From NCBI GenBank assembly GCA_019095985.1, contig CM032663.1, forward strand, positions 20,062,957-20,126,956: DNA of 64,000 nt. Direction: 5' to 3'. A program made the translations under genes and the position numbers. The DNA comes from Streblospio benedicti. Its lineage: Eukaryota > Annelida > Polychaeta > Spionida > Spionidae. Positions 53,119 to 62,767 of the stretch are shown piece by piece. Below the pieces are notes generated by a model. The model searched no databases and was not told the DNA's origin. It was given only the letters and a program-made list of their open reading frames with translations. Position 1 is the first letter of the stretch. The number at the start of each line of letters is the position of its first letter.

Positions 53119-55338
53119 TCAGACAGGAGCTTCATATTGCTCCCCGTCATATATATCAATCAGTTCCTCTGCAATATCTTGCCCTAACCGCACATATTCA
53201 GTTAACATTGGAGGAAGCCCCAGCGAGCAATAGTCTTCTTCCGTCCTTCTGTCATTTTCCTTCAATTCGGTTCTGATAGCGGAAGCGCAAATTTGCTGTA
53301 GACTTTTTGGCTTGGGCGAAGCTTGCGCGTATTTCAGTTGTATAATCATCTCATCGCAAAATGTATAGTCCGCTAAGAGTGTTGTAAAATCTGCACCTCT
53401 GACTAAAAACTGCTTCACCATATTCCATCTTTCATCCCATGCGGCTGCAACGACGGGTGTGCAGTTTCTGTAAAAGCATTCCTCTGCGGTCTCTTCTACA
53501 TGTTCTGAATCACACTTGCAATTCATTTTATCATCCCTAATGGGAAGATTGACGTTTTCTGGAAACAGCTGATAGAGGAGGTCATTGGAGATCGGCGGGC
53601 TTTTAGGAATAAGTGCTGTAATGAATGGTGGTTGTAAGTAATTGTTTGGAATATTCACATCGGCCTTGTGCCTTAATAGTTCTTGGACGGCATCCCAACG
53701 ACCAGAATATGTGGCTTTGTTAAGTGGGGTCCAGCCATCATTATCAATAGCATTAATGTTTGCCGATGAAATGAACTTGCTAATGTATTCTGATGGCATG
53801 TTGCGTACAGCAAGATGAAGTGGTGTTAACCCCTGGTTACAGCGGATATTAATGTCCGCACCTTTCTTCAAGAGATAGCAGGCAACTCTCCAATTACGAC
53901 ACTTGATAGTGTTGTGAAGTGCAGTACAACCATGATTATCTTGGAAATTGATAGTTTGTGGTGTAACCAAACGGCGAAGGACTTGCCATGGAGTATCAAT
54001 CAGTACATGCAGAACTTTGGTGATCAACATTAAAGGTGTGAGATTTTCAAATTCTACATCTTTCTCGTCATCATGCTCGTCAAAATCATTTGGCCAACAA
54101 GAACACATATAAATAGTGTTAATGTTCACGTCAGCACCACTATGTATCAGTTCAGTTATTACAGGCCACGTCACATGATACTGTAGAGCGTACTGAAGTG
54201 GCGTATAGCCCATGTCACACTTTGTGTTGATATTGATCGGTGTGATAAACTGTTTTAAGAAATTTATATCTAAATGAGAATATTTTACTACAATGTGAAG
54301 TGCAGTGAATCCATGCAAGCGTTTAGACTGAATGTTCACATCCGCTCCATGCTGTAAAAGTACAGTGGCTGCATCAAACGCGCCTGATTCTAATGCCTGC
54401 TGTAGCGGTGTCATGTCACACTGCATGCTGTCTACATCTGCACCACCTGCAAGAAGTTCTTCTACCATCTTCACTGCTCCTATTCCTTTCACTCCTCCTA
54501 GTCCTTCTTTTCCTACAAGCAGATGAAGTGCTGTGAAGCCACGTTTGTTGGCCATGTTAATATTGGTGGGAGTTATGAGCATTTTCAGCGCCTTAAGGTA
54601 ACTGTCACTCATATCACATTGCCATGTCTTAACCACAGCGTAATGCAGAGCAGTGTTTCCGTGGCCCTTGCACTGTATGTTCACGTCTGCTCCATTCTGA
54701 ATGAGCAATGACGCCAGGTTCCACTGGCCTGTATTTGTCATCAGGTGGAGTGGAGTGTGACCTCCGACCATTTGGTCCACATCCGCACCACTTTGTAACA
54801 GCTCCAGTACGATATGCGCTTGCCCACGACTCAAAGCCATGAGAAGTGGAGTTTGGCCAAATTCGTTGATCATGTTAATGTTTAATGGTGTGATCAGCAT
54901 CTGAACTATACGGACGGGTATATCAACGGTCAAGTTGTTGCCCACTGCTTCGTGAAGCGGAGTGTTGTACATACTCCACCATAGACTATTTCGATCAACC
55001 CCCATCAATATCAGTGAATACACAAATTTCCAATCCTTTGAGAGAACTGCATTGTGGAGAGGTCTGTAACTGTCAGTCATAGGCCTTGTCATAAACCTCA
55101 AATAACCTGGAGCTAGCGTCTTCAGTTTCTCTATGGACTTCTTGTCAACTTTGGATTTCCCGTGGTGCAATGGTTTTCTACGCATGTATAAGGGTGTTGT
55201 ATAAGTAAATTGATTATTTGAGACCCCTAGGCAGTTGACGCATAACTGACCATCAGGTACATGCATATGTGGACAAGCCAATAACCAGGCTTGAGCTTCA
55301 TTATTTACCAAATGCTCGAAGATGAAGTACTTTGGCAT
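53119..55338 (-). CDS. Ankyrin-repeat protein with C-terminal SOCS box (ASB-like)
   Basis: A single uninterrupted frame of 739 codons. Residues about 20-40 carry CPHMH and CVNC, spaced like a small metal-binding motif. From about residue 92 to 660 there are around 13-14 ankyrin repeats, many with clear TPLH..A...G...V..LL..GADVN signatures (for example HTPLHLMTNTGQWNLASLL and MTPLQQALESGAFDAATVLL), separated by unusual spacers of the type ITP(T/L)NINM. The tail has SLQQICASAIR at about 679-689, matching the Elongin-BC box consensus, then LGLPPMLTEYV at about 707-717, matching the Cullin-5 box of SOCS domains. Known ASB proteins are substrate receptors of Cullin-5 ubiquitin ligases, with the ankyrin repeats binding the target; the same role is inferred here, in the cytosol. 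The target is unknown. At 739 residues it is long for an ASB. The ATG is the one after which homology with the paralogue begins (MPKYFIF against MPKFFIF). No introns seen. Confidence 0.9.
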   Translation of the reverse strand: MPKYFIFEHLVNNEAQAWLLACPHMHVPDGQLCVNCLGVSNNQFTYTTPLYMRRKPLHHGKSKVDKKSIEKLKTLAPGYLRFMTRPMTDSYRPLHNAVLSKDWKFVYSLILMGVDRNSLWWSMYNTPLHEAVGNNLTVDIPVRIVQMLITPLNINMINEFGQTPLLMALSRGQAHIVLELLQSGADVDQMVGGHTPLHLMTNTGQWNLASLLIQNGADVNIQCKGHGNTALHYAVVKTWQCDMSDSYLKALKMLITPTNINMANKRGFTALHLLVGKEGLGGVKGIGAVKMVEELLAGGADVDSMQCDMTPLQQALESGAFDAATVLLQHGADVNIQSKRLHGFTALHIVVKYSHLDINFLKQFITPININTKCDMGYTPLQYALQYHVTWPVITELIHSGADVNINTIYMCSCWPNDFDEHDDEKDVEFENLTPLMLITKVLHVLIDTPWQVLRRLVTPQTINFQDNHGCTALHNTIKCRNWRVACYLLKKGADINIRCNQGLTPLHLAVRNMPSEYISKFISSANINAIDNDGWTPLNKATYSGRWDAVQELLRHKADVNIPNNYLQPPFITALIPKSPPISNDLLYQLFPENVNLPIRDDKMNCKCDSEHVEETAEECFYRNCTPVVAAAWDERWNMVKQFLVRGADFTTLLADYTFCDEMIIQLKYAQASPKPKSLQQICASAIRTELKENDRRTEEDYCSLGLPPMLTEYVRLGQDIAEELIDIYDGEQYEAPV

Positions 55339-56477
55339 TTTTACTTGTTGACTGCACCTAGATGAAAAAACCCACGAAACTCATTAAAAAGGACATGTAA
55401 AAAATCACAACTATTTCTGGTTACCTAGGAGTGTTTCAATGTCCTACTATATTGAATTAGTACTTCTTAATAAAAACATACTGAAAGCTTTGTTTTTTTA
55501 CCTAAGTCTACAACACAGTCAAGGGTAACTAATAGCAGCCGCAAGGAGCATAGGGTTACAGACGCTACTTTGTCAAATTATGAAGTGTCTACCTTTTACA
55601 ATCAGTCCTGATTCTCATGTATAATTCTTAATGTATAATTACTTGTTCAATTATAGTTGGCAGATAGAATAAACAATTAAACATACTGCCGTGTTCCCAA
55701 GTATCAATAGGAAAAATCTGATGACATTGTATAGTTGGAACTGACTAACACATTTAGGATAATTGGAAGTACGAACACTATGGGCAAGTCGCCAAGAAAG
55801 AGTTTGAGTTTAAAAAATTTTCTCACTTTATATTGGCAAAAATAATTATATCCCTGATATCCATTAGATATAACCTAGCGTTTTGGGGAATCTTTCAAGA
55901 TGGTCCCTGGAGGCTGTCAAAATCTAATATTGTCTACATATTTTAACTATTAATGACAGAAATGTGGTTTAGGTGTTTAGCAGTGAATAATTTAGGATCA
56001 TTTAGGTGTGCATCTGTTTTTAGTAGGATACAACGAATTAAATAAAATGTGCATTCCACGGGACCCATATAATATATTCAATTTGTAATAATCATGGTCA
56101 CAGGCTTTGATGTATGTAGAAAATAGTGTTCACTTTATATACCTGATTTGTATGAAGCAAAAACTATTGGTACTTACTATTCTTCGTGCGTCTTCTTCCG
56201 ACCGAAATGTGAAAACACGTCGGATCAGTTTTACTTATGTGCGGGCCGGTGAAAAGATTATATTCAGTATTCCATTGCTTCAGTATCATGATGCGTACGT
56301 ACGATTTATACTCTGCGAATATTATGCAGGGATTGTGGTGTGAAAAGTTTTTCTTCTTATATCTGCTATAAAAATATATCTCCAAACATTTCACTCCTTG
56401 AACTGTAGACAGGAAAGAATGTATACAGTTCTCATCAACCCGGCCGATTGCAGTATGGATATCATCATTAAGTAACT

Positions 56478-56539
56478 CACGGGACGCCCCGGGACGCCAT
56501 GTACGATATGTACCGTCCCGTGTTCCATTCCGTCCCGTG
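56478..56539. repeat. GC-rich hairpin cluster CACGGGACG/CGTCCCGTG
   Basis: CACGGGACG at 56478-56486 is complementary to CGTCCCGTG at 56514-56522 and again at 56531-56539. A further GGGACG lies at 56491, and GTAC arms flank the loop, so alternative stem-loops are possible. This 62 bp island stands out in AT-rich DNA. Function unknown. Confidence 0.7.
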
Positions 56540-56605
56540 TTTTAGTATTAGGCGTGAGTTAATGAGCCGGAACATTCATTATTAGCATTAATTACGAACA
56601 TTAAT

Positions 56606-56650
56606 TTATGATTGCAATAACTTGGTAGTAAATCAATTCTAGAGCCCCGT
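56606..56650 (+). repeat. Duplicated C1q 5' flank, upstream copy
   Basis: About 41 bp centred on GATTGCAATAACTTGGTAGT matches GATTGCAATATCTTTGTAGT at 57729-57775 with roughly seven differences. Together with the C1q tail relic at 57165-57244 it outlines a former tandem copy of the C1q gene. Confidence 0.5.
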
Positions 56651-57164
56651 CATACAGTACTTGATATTTGGATTGGTAAATAATGTGCGATTTAGATTGA
56701 ATATTCTAATATACAAAGTCCAAAGTCGAATATCTGAAGAACTTTACCCCAATTGACAAGTTTGTGGTAGACAGCTATATTCGCCATGCACTTTGGCTTA
56801 TGTATGCGTTATAATGTGAATAATGTGATAATGGCCAATGATATTATGTATCATATGAAAACACGTTGGTATGTACAATGTGCTAGAACTATTTCGTTAT
56901 TGAACGATGTGTTGGTAGATGGCAAGTTGTTTGTCTGTAGAAAATTCAATTAAAATAAAATAGATACCCAGGGGTCGGGGTTATGAAAGCCTTTACGACG
57001 TACATGTATGCTGTTTGCAGTCGGTAACAGTAGCTGTCGTCCATTTGTAGCTTATAGAACTCAAAATCATCACTAAGAATGTTGTTAACGTGTCGTTATT
57101 AAGGTGGGGGCGGGGTTCTGCGTACAAAAATGGGTGTCACGGACAGGTTGAAAATGGCACCCAC

Positions 57165-57244
57165 CAATATACAGTAGTTGTGATGCAGATGCACCTCACC
57201 CTGCTATTTTTCCTGGTTTCTTAATGCAAGCAGACATTTTGTAG
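57165..57244 (+). pseudogene. Relic of a second C1q-domain gene (C-terminal end)
   Basis: The DNA aligns with the last ~75 bp of the C1q gene downstream and encodes DADAPHPAIFPGFLMQADIL and a stop, against ADASHRASFSGFLIQADF in the intact gene. GGTTTCTTAAT and AAGCAGAC are identical in both. Upstream of about 57165 the match fades and no C1q core is found, so only the C-terminal end survives. With the duplicated 5' flank near 56,606 this implies an earlier tandem C1q duplicate reduced to about 630 bp. It is a host-gene remnant. Confidence 0.75.
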
Positions 57245-57332
57245 GTTTAAATCTTCTTAATAGGACGTGTTTAGACTATATATGTTACTGGGTGTCCCCA
57301 ACCAACCCGAACCCCAACACTTCCCACGCCAA

Positions 57333-57413
57333 TGAAGAAGAAAAAAAAAAAAAAGATAAAAAAGAAAGAAAGAAAAGAAAAGATTAAAGGAAACAACAGA
57401 GAAAGAAAAAAGT
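57333..57413. repeat. A-rich simple tract
   Basis: A poly-purine run of A with GAAA and AAAG units immediately after the C1q relic. No function suggested. Confidence 0.8.
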
Positions 57414-57728
57414 CATGCAAAAATAGATAAGAGACGTTTGTACTTCCGTTATTTCCAGTGACAATATTATGCTGCATTAATCTTCTGAAATTGTCATTCA
57501 TTGAAGAGAGACTTGAAACATTTTTACTTTGATATTGGGTGGTGAACTAACTGATATATTATTCCGGGCCATCCTTTTATTTGGTTCCGTTAATTAACTT
57601 CAAGTAACTAGAGTATTCGAATGATAATGGTTCATAATGTTGTCACCGAAGTGTATTTATTTTTGTTGTAGTTACTCCCAGAAGCACCTCACCAACACGG
57701 CCTATTTCCCATAGGAGCCAGATCTTAA

Positions 57729-57877
57729 GTTTGTGATTGCAATATCTTTGTAGTAAATGAATGCTGCAGCCAGATACGTCTAGGTAGATAAGATAGTAGT
57801 GATAATTTGTTAAAGGTCATTGTCATATGGTAGACATCAAATAGAAAAACACTGCCGTAAAGTTAGAGCATGGTAAA
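57729..57877 (+). promoter_or_regulatory. 5' flank of the C1q gene
   Basis: The segment contains AGATAAGATAG followed by GTGATAAT at about 57788-57807, a cluster of GATA-type cores, roughly 75-90 bp before the ATG. Its 5' part (57729-57775) is duplicated near 56,606. No clear TATA box. GATA sites are common at invertebrate immune genes, so the regulatory reading is plausible but inferred. Confidence 0.3.
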
Positions 57878-58841
57878 ATGTTGACGTGGCTACTTCTTTT
57901 CGTCCATTTGGCAAGAGGTTTCAGTGATGCTGAAATCTGGAAAGAATTACAAACACTGAAGAAAGACGTAGCAACAAATCACGAGGAGATTCGAGCCTTG
58001 AAATTAGGTAAGACGTAAGTTTAACCCCAAAATATTCTTCCACGTAAAAGCCACATCTGGGTCTAAGGGTTGATATAAACATGAACTTGTAGTTAAGCAG
58101 TGTGAGTGATCAAGTCGTGAAAACCGTCGATGGATATGAAAGTATCACAAACTTATCTATTGAAAATAAATACGATATTAACGCCTTCACTTTTTCTTTC
58201 TAAAGCATTGTATACATTGTTTTTCTTCAGAAAATGGTTACTTGAAAGTTGAAATCCAGCAATTAAAATCTCTATCTGCAGGTAAGACGCATGTTACTTT
58301 CATTGAAATAAATTATATTCTCACAGTTTATATTTAATATGTAATATACATGTATTACTCTATAGTTTATTAACAGATGTATTTCTAAATTTAATATATA
58401 TTTTTTTACAATACTAAATTATTGTTTTGATAATAATCTTTTAAATCCACAGACGGAGCAGTGGCCTTCACAGCATCGTCAAGCAGCAGTCAAATCATTG
58501 CTGAAAATCAGAAATTCACCTTCGACATGATCCACACCAACAGTGGAGGGAGCTTCTTCCCTCCTACCGATTTTATTTGCCCAACATCTGGTTTCTATCT
58601 GTTTTCTGTGAGCATTCTGTCAAGTTATCCGAATACCGATACCATGGCTAGTATAAGTGTAGAAGGGAGGCTTTCACCTAGGTATTATTCTCTTCATGGA
58701 TCTGCAAACGCGGCTGGGGTATATGTTGTCCATTGTGGTGAAGGGGAGAGAGTATCTGTCGTTTGTATTTCTACGAGTTGTGCTGCAGATGCATCCCACC
58801 GTGCCAGCTTCTCTGGTTTCTTAATCCAAGCAGACTTTTAG
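57878..58841 (+). CDS. Secreted coiled-coil C1q-domain protein (three exons)
   Basis: Exons 57878-58007, 58231-58281 and 58453-58841 join with GTAAG donors and TTCAG/CACAG acceptors, all in phase 1, to give 189 residues. Residues 1-15 (MLTWLLLFVHLARGF) are a signal peptide. About 18-60 form a heptad-rich coiled coil (EIWKELQTLKKDV, LKVEIQQLKSL) where vertebrate C1q proteins have collagen. Residues 62-189 are a C1q domain, with AVAFTAS, FDMIHTNSGGSF, ICPTSGFYLFSV, GERVSVV and SFSGFLIQADF. The coil should trimerise the head. Proteins of this layout are secreted lectin-like recognition molecules in invertebrate haemolymph; the ligand here is unknown. The 51 bp middle exon adds about two heptads. 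The gene runs opposite to the flanking ankyrin genes, and a dead copy lies just upstream. Confidence 0.92.
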
Positions 58842-58907
58842 TGACCGACATCTTTTGACTTTATATTATATGGTATATAAATAAGTTTGTTGTATAATGA
58901 ATTGTAA

Positions 58908-58913
58908 ATTAAA
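58908..58913 (+). terminator. Candidate polyadenylation signal ATTAAA
   Basis: ATTAAA, the commonest variant of the signal, lies 67 nt beyond the C1q stop. A canonical AATAAA is also present at 59454-59459 and could serve a longer 3' UTR. Confidence 0.35.
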
Positions 58914-60530
58914 TAACTACAAATTATAACTGTCGCAGTCAATGTATTTAACGTTGTTCGTGTTTTATTTTGATGAATGAAAAATTTGAAAAGGTATTTG
59001 AAATTTTACTACAGAAGTCCGTTATGCAGCAATACATAAAGAAGATAGTAGTAGTAATGTCTGCAAACATGTTTATTGATATCTTTCAATATTGCATATC
59101 TTTGTAGTTCCAACATGTTGCTATCATATGCAAGATCAACATTCAACTGAATATTTCAAAATTGATGGTACATTGTAGATGTGAATTAACGCTACTGTGA
59201 TCTTTTTTGGAAGGGCCCCATTTTGTAAAAGTATTCTGCATACATCCAACCATACTTTTTTTTAAATATTTTCGTTTAATTAACAAAAATAATGATAAAT
59301 GTATGAGAATATGCATAGGAATCACCAGGTTTTGTGTATATAACATAACTGCTAACATCGATTTTAAATGCAATATCAGGACAACGCTCAAAGTCAGAGG
59401 CTAACACGTAGTGAATAATTATTCTCAAATAAGTTATCCTCAACAAAAGCCTGAATAAAGAATGTGTTTTTTTAATTCTTAATAAATATACCATAGCACT
59501 TAAAAAACTCGTGATAGTTATGTTATATTCTAGTGTCTGAAAAGCATAACGCAAACACCTTTTAAAAAAGAAAGTCTGACAAATTTGTTAAGCTAGTTTT
59601 CAGAGCCACAATTCTCATAACTATGCAAGGTCCATGTATTGTGGGACGATTGAGGGAGTTTATTAGAGACATGCACAGGTGAATTTCATGTCACATCAAC
59701 CTTTTATGCCACATAAATAGTACTTGCTGAGCCATTTGAATATATACATTTTTATCTATTCCATTTCTTCACAATTAAAAAAAATCGTTACTCTAAAACT
59801 GGTTTTATGCAATATGCTCCCAAAAATCCTATCTGTCATTATTTAGTTGTGTCAGCCTCAATATTTCTGACAAGCTGGTTTTGGCTGTTGGCGCACATGT
59901 GATAGAGGCTGTAAAATAATGCGGTGCTCCTTTTTTCCAGGGGAGATATGAAACTGAAATGGTAGCCTACATTTTATGGGTATTGATATTTTATCAAAAC
60001 GCAAACTAATAATTGTAAAATCATAAGTAATACGACAACATGCCAAGTTTATCGAAAAACAAAATATTTAATTCAATCTATCTAAGGAGATATTTGCTGT
60101 TCATGTCCCTTTAAAGTTGCTAAATGTTCGAAAGTCCACTATTTGTATGGAAGGATAGAAAAATAAATGCAAGTACACCAGTATTTTGGTTTGGACGTAA
60201 ATGGGACTATAGTTTCCATATTCTTTATTAGAATTCAAAACATACATTTATATAGGATTACAGAAACATATACCACAGAAACCTGAAGCACCAATACATT
60301 ATAGTTTTAATGTTAATATTTATAAAATAAATAACTCCAAAGTTTTTCAGTCATTGAGATGAGAGATTCAATCAGTTCACCTGTAATCCAAGGAAATAAC
60401 ACCTGCAAAACCACATTATGTATATGCTAAAAATATAAAAGTCTAAAAGTATAAAAGATTTTGTGCTGTTGCTAGAAGAAAACTACTGCTCTAATTGTCC
60501 ATAATTAACAGTATGCATGTTATAGAAATC
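58914..60530. other. Intergenic, 3' flank of C1q and of the second ankyrin gene
   Basis: AT-rich and without a supported gene. From 59589 it resembles 52529 onward, the corresponding 3' flank of the first ankyrin gene, but with about 350 bp extra length before the stop codon. An AATAAA on the minus strand at 60234-60239 suits the end of the second ankyrin transcript. Confidence 0.5.
60234..60239 (-). terminator. Candidate polyadenylation signal AATAAA
   Basis: Minus-strand AATAAA about 290 nt beyond the ancestral stop of the second ankyrin gene (60531), matching the spacing in the paralogue. Confidence 0.35.
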
Positions 60531-60719
60531 TCAGGCGGGAGTTTCATATTGCTTCCCATCATAAAGATCTATCAGTTCCTCTGCTATGTCATGTCCTAAC
60601 CGGACATATTCCTCCAACATGAGATGAAGCCCCAGAGAGCGATAGTCCTTTTCACTCCTTTTGTTATTTTCCATCATTTTGGTCCTGATAGCATAAGAGC
60701 AAATTTGCTGTAGACTTTT
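60531..60719 (-). pseudogene. Out-of-frame SOCS box tail of the second ankyrin gene
   Basis: In the minus-strand frame ending at 60531 the DNA encodes SLQQICSYAIR, then LGLHLMLEEYVRLGHDIAEE and LYDGKQYETPA, plainly the counterpart of the paralogue's SOCS tail. It is not in the frame of the 689-codon ankyrin ORF, which instead stops at 60664. The BC-box is intact, but the second Pro of the Cullin box is replaced (LGLHLML for LGLPPML). The frame change lies in about 60720-60745, where this copy and the paralogue differ in length. It could be real decay, an assembly error, or bypassed by splicing. Confidence 0.7.
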
Positions 60720-62733
60720 CGGGTTGCGCGTAGCTGCCTTCTAATTTCAGTTGTAAAATCATGTATTTGCAATCTGTTTTCTCATTAAAGACTTCTGTAA
60801 AATCTGCACCTCTAAGTAAAAACTGTTTCATCATATTCCATCTCTTAGAGCTTACAGCTAAAGCGAGTAGTGAGCAGTTCTTCTTGTAAATGCATTCATT
60901 TGACGCCGCCTTTTTATTTTGTTCCTCACAATTGAACACTTTATCATCCCAATAGGGACGATCAATGTTTTTTGGGAATAGCTGAAACAGTATGTCATCC
61001 GGGACCATGTCTTTTGAATCTCTACTAGCAAGTGCTGTAATGAACGGTAGTTGGCGATAATTGTTTGCAATATTCACATCAGCCTTGTGCCTTAATAGCT
61101 CTACAGCGGCATCCCAATGTCCGGAATATGTGGCCATGTTGAGTGGGGTCCAGCCACAATCATCAATAGCATTAATGGTTGTCTGTGAAATCAGCTTGTT
61201 GATGTCTTCAGACGGCATCTTGCAATATACAGCACGATGAAGTGGTGTTGAGCCGCCGTTACAGCGGATATTGACGTCCGCGCCCTGCTGCAAAAGATAG
61301 CATGTAAAGCTCCAATCATAACACTCTATAGTATTGTGAAGTGCTGTTAAACCACAATTGTCTTGCATGTTAATAGATTGTGATGTCACAAAACGGCGAC
61401 GGACTTCCCATGGAGTATCAGCTAATACTCTTTCAACTTTGGTGATCAACATTAATGGTGTAAGATTTCGATATGGGACATCATTGCACTCATAGTAATC
61501 TTCAGATGGCCAACAAGAACAAATTTCCATGGTGTTAATGTTCACATCAGCACCATTATCTAAGAGTTCAGTTATTACAGGCCAATTTGCACGATACTTT
61601 AGAGCCACGAGGAGTGAATTATAGTGAAATTCATTGCGCATGTTGATGTTGACCGGTGTGATACACCTTTTTATTAAACTTACATCTAAATCATCACTAT
61701 TATCCATTACTACAAGGTGAAGTGCAGTGCTTTTAAATAGAAAATCAGACTGAATGTTAACATCTGCTCCATGCTGTAGAAGTATAGATGCCTCAGCCCA
61801 CTCAAATATATCTAAGGCCATCTGTAGTGGTGTCATGCCACATTGCATGCTGTCTACATCTGCACCACCTGCAAGAAGTTCTTCTAGCACCTCTACTCCT
61901 CCTATTCCGGTTGCACCTACAAGCAAGTGAAGTGCTGTGAAGTCGGATTCGTTGGTCATGTTAATATTGGTGGATGTTATGAGCATCTTTATTGTCTTCA
62001 GGAAACTATCAGTTATATTGCGTGGCCAAGTTTTAAGCAATGCATAATGCAGAGCAGTGTTTCCGTGGCACTTGCACTGTATGTTCACGTCCGCTCCATT
62101 CTGAATAAGCAGCGATGCGAGGTTCCACTGGCCTGTACTCGTCATCAGGTGGAGTGGAGTGTGACCTCCAATCATTAGGTCCACATTCGCTCCACTTTTT
62201 AGCGGCTCCAATACGATATGCTCTTGCCCGCGACTCAACGCCATGAGCAGTGGAGTTTGGCCAAATTCGTTAATCATGTTAATGTTTGTTGGTGTGATCA
62301 GCATCTGAACTATATTGACAGGTATATCAACGGTCAAGTTGTTGCCCACTGCCTCGTGAAGTGGAGTGTTGTACATACTCCACCACTGACTATTTCGATC
62401 AACCTCACTCAATATTAGTGAGCGCACAAAATTCCAGTCCCTGGAGACAATCGCATGGTGGAGAGGTCTGTAGCTGTTTGTCATAGGCCTCATCATCAAT
62501 TTCAGGCTATCCGGAGCTAGCCTTTTCAGTTTATCTATGAACTTATCATCTTTAGACTCCTTAATGCTCGGGTGCAAAGGTTCTGTACACATGCTTAAGG
62601 GTTTTGTATAAGTAAAGAGTTTTTCAGAGTCCATTTGGCATTCTATGCATAAGTACATGTAATCATCAGCAGGTACATGCACATCTTCATGCATATGTGG
62701 ACAAGCCTTGTAAGAATGCTTTAACTTCATCAT
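60664..62733 (-). CDS. Ankyrin-repeat protein, paralogue with both ends out of frame
   Basis: A 689-codon uninterrupted frame closely related to the 739-residue gene at 53119-55338. The first ankyrin block (SYRPLHHAI to NTALHYALLKTW) is nearly the same in both, while the later repeats are much more different. The CPHMH and CIEC pair at the N-terminus is kept. As read, the protein begins MMKLKHSYKACPHMH. The paralogue's start is preserved upstream at 62765-62767 (MPKFFIFDHLVNDEVKAF) but in another frame, with one extra base at about 62705-62730. The C-terminus leaves the family frame near 60,730 and ends YQDQNDGK, losing the SOCS box. If translated as read it would be an ankyrin protein unable to recruit Elongin-BC/Cullin-5. 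It could be a young pseudogene, a decoy, or a sequence with two assembly errors; the intact 689-codon core argues that any loss is recent. Confidence 0.75.
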   Translation of the reverse strand: MMKLKHSYKACPHMHEDVHVPADDYMYLCIECQMDSEKLFTYTKPLSMCTEPLHPSIKESKDDKFIDKLKRLAPDSLKLMMRPMTNSYRPLHHAIVSRDWNFVRSLILSEVDRNSQWWSMYNTPLHEAVGNNLTVDIPVNIVQMLITPTNINMINEFGQTPLLMALSRGQEHIVLEPLKSGANVDLMIGGHTPLHLMTSTGQWNLASLLIQNGADVNIQCKCHGNTALHYALLKTWPRNITDSFLKTIKMLITSTNINMTNESDFTALHLLVGATGIGGVEVLEELLAGGADVDSMQCGMTPLQMALDIFEWAEASILLQHGADVNIQSDFLFKSTALHLVVMDNSDDLDVSLIKRCITPVNINMRNEFHYNSLLVALKYRANWPVITELLDNGADVNINTMEICSCWPSEDYYECNDVPYRNLTPLMLITKVERVLADTPWEVRRRFVTSQSINMQDNCGLTALHNTIECYDWSFTCYLLQQGADVNIRCNGGSTPLHRAVYCKMPSEDINKLISQTTINAIDDCGWTPLNMATYSGHWDAAVELLRHKADVNIANNYRQLPFITALASRDSKDMVPDDILFQLFPKNIDRPYWDDKVFNCEEQNKKAASNECIYKKNCSLLALAVSSKRWNMMKQFLLRGADFTEVFNEKTDCKYMILQLKLEGSYAQPEKSTANLLLCYQDQNDGK

Positions 62734-62767
62734 TGACCAAATGATCGAAGATGAAAAACTTCGGCAT
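62734..62767 (-). pseudogene. Displaced original start of the second ankyrin gene
   Basis: ATG at 62765-62767 opens MPKFFIFDHLVNDE, matching MPKYFIFEHLVNNE at the start of the paralogue. The frame runs on past 62734 into the overlapping ankyrin ORF and ends within a few codons of the extra base described for it. Upstream sequence (GGTGCAGTC and flanks) is also shared by both copies, so this is the ancestral translation start. Confidence 0.7.

Larger units (their letters stand above)
55339..57164. other. Intergenic, with the 5' relic of a C1q duplication
   Basis: No gene seen. At 56478-56539 there is a GC-rich hairpin cluster. At 56606-56650 is a segment similar to the 5' flank of the C1q gene at 57729-57775. 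Confidence 0.5.

Noticed and set aside
54332-54711. Plus-strand frames inside the first ankyrin gene
   Set aside because: They are antisense reflections of the repeated ankyrin codons.
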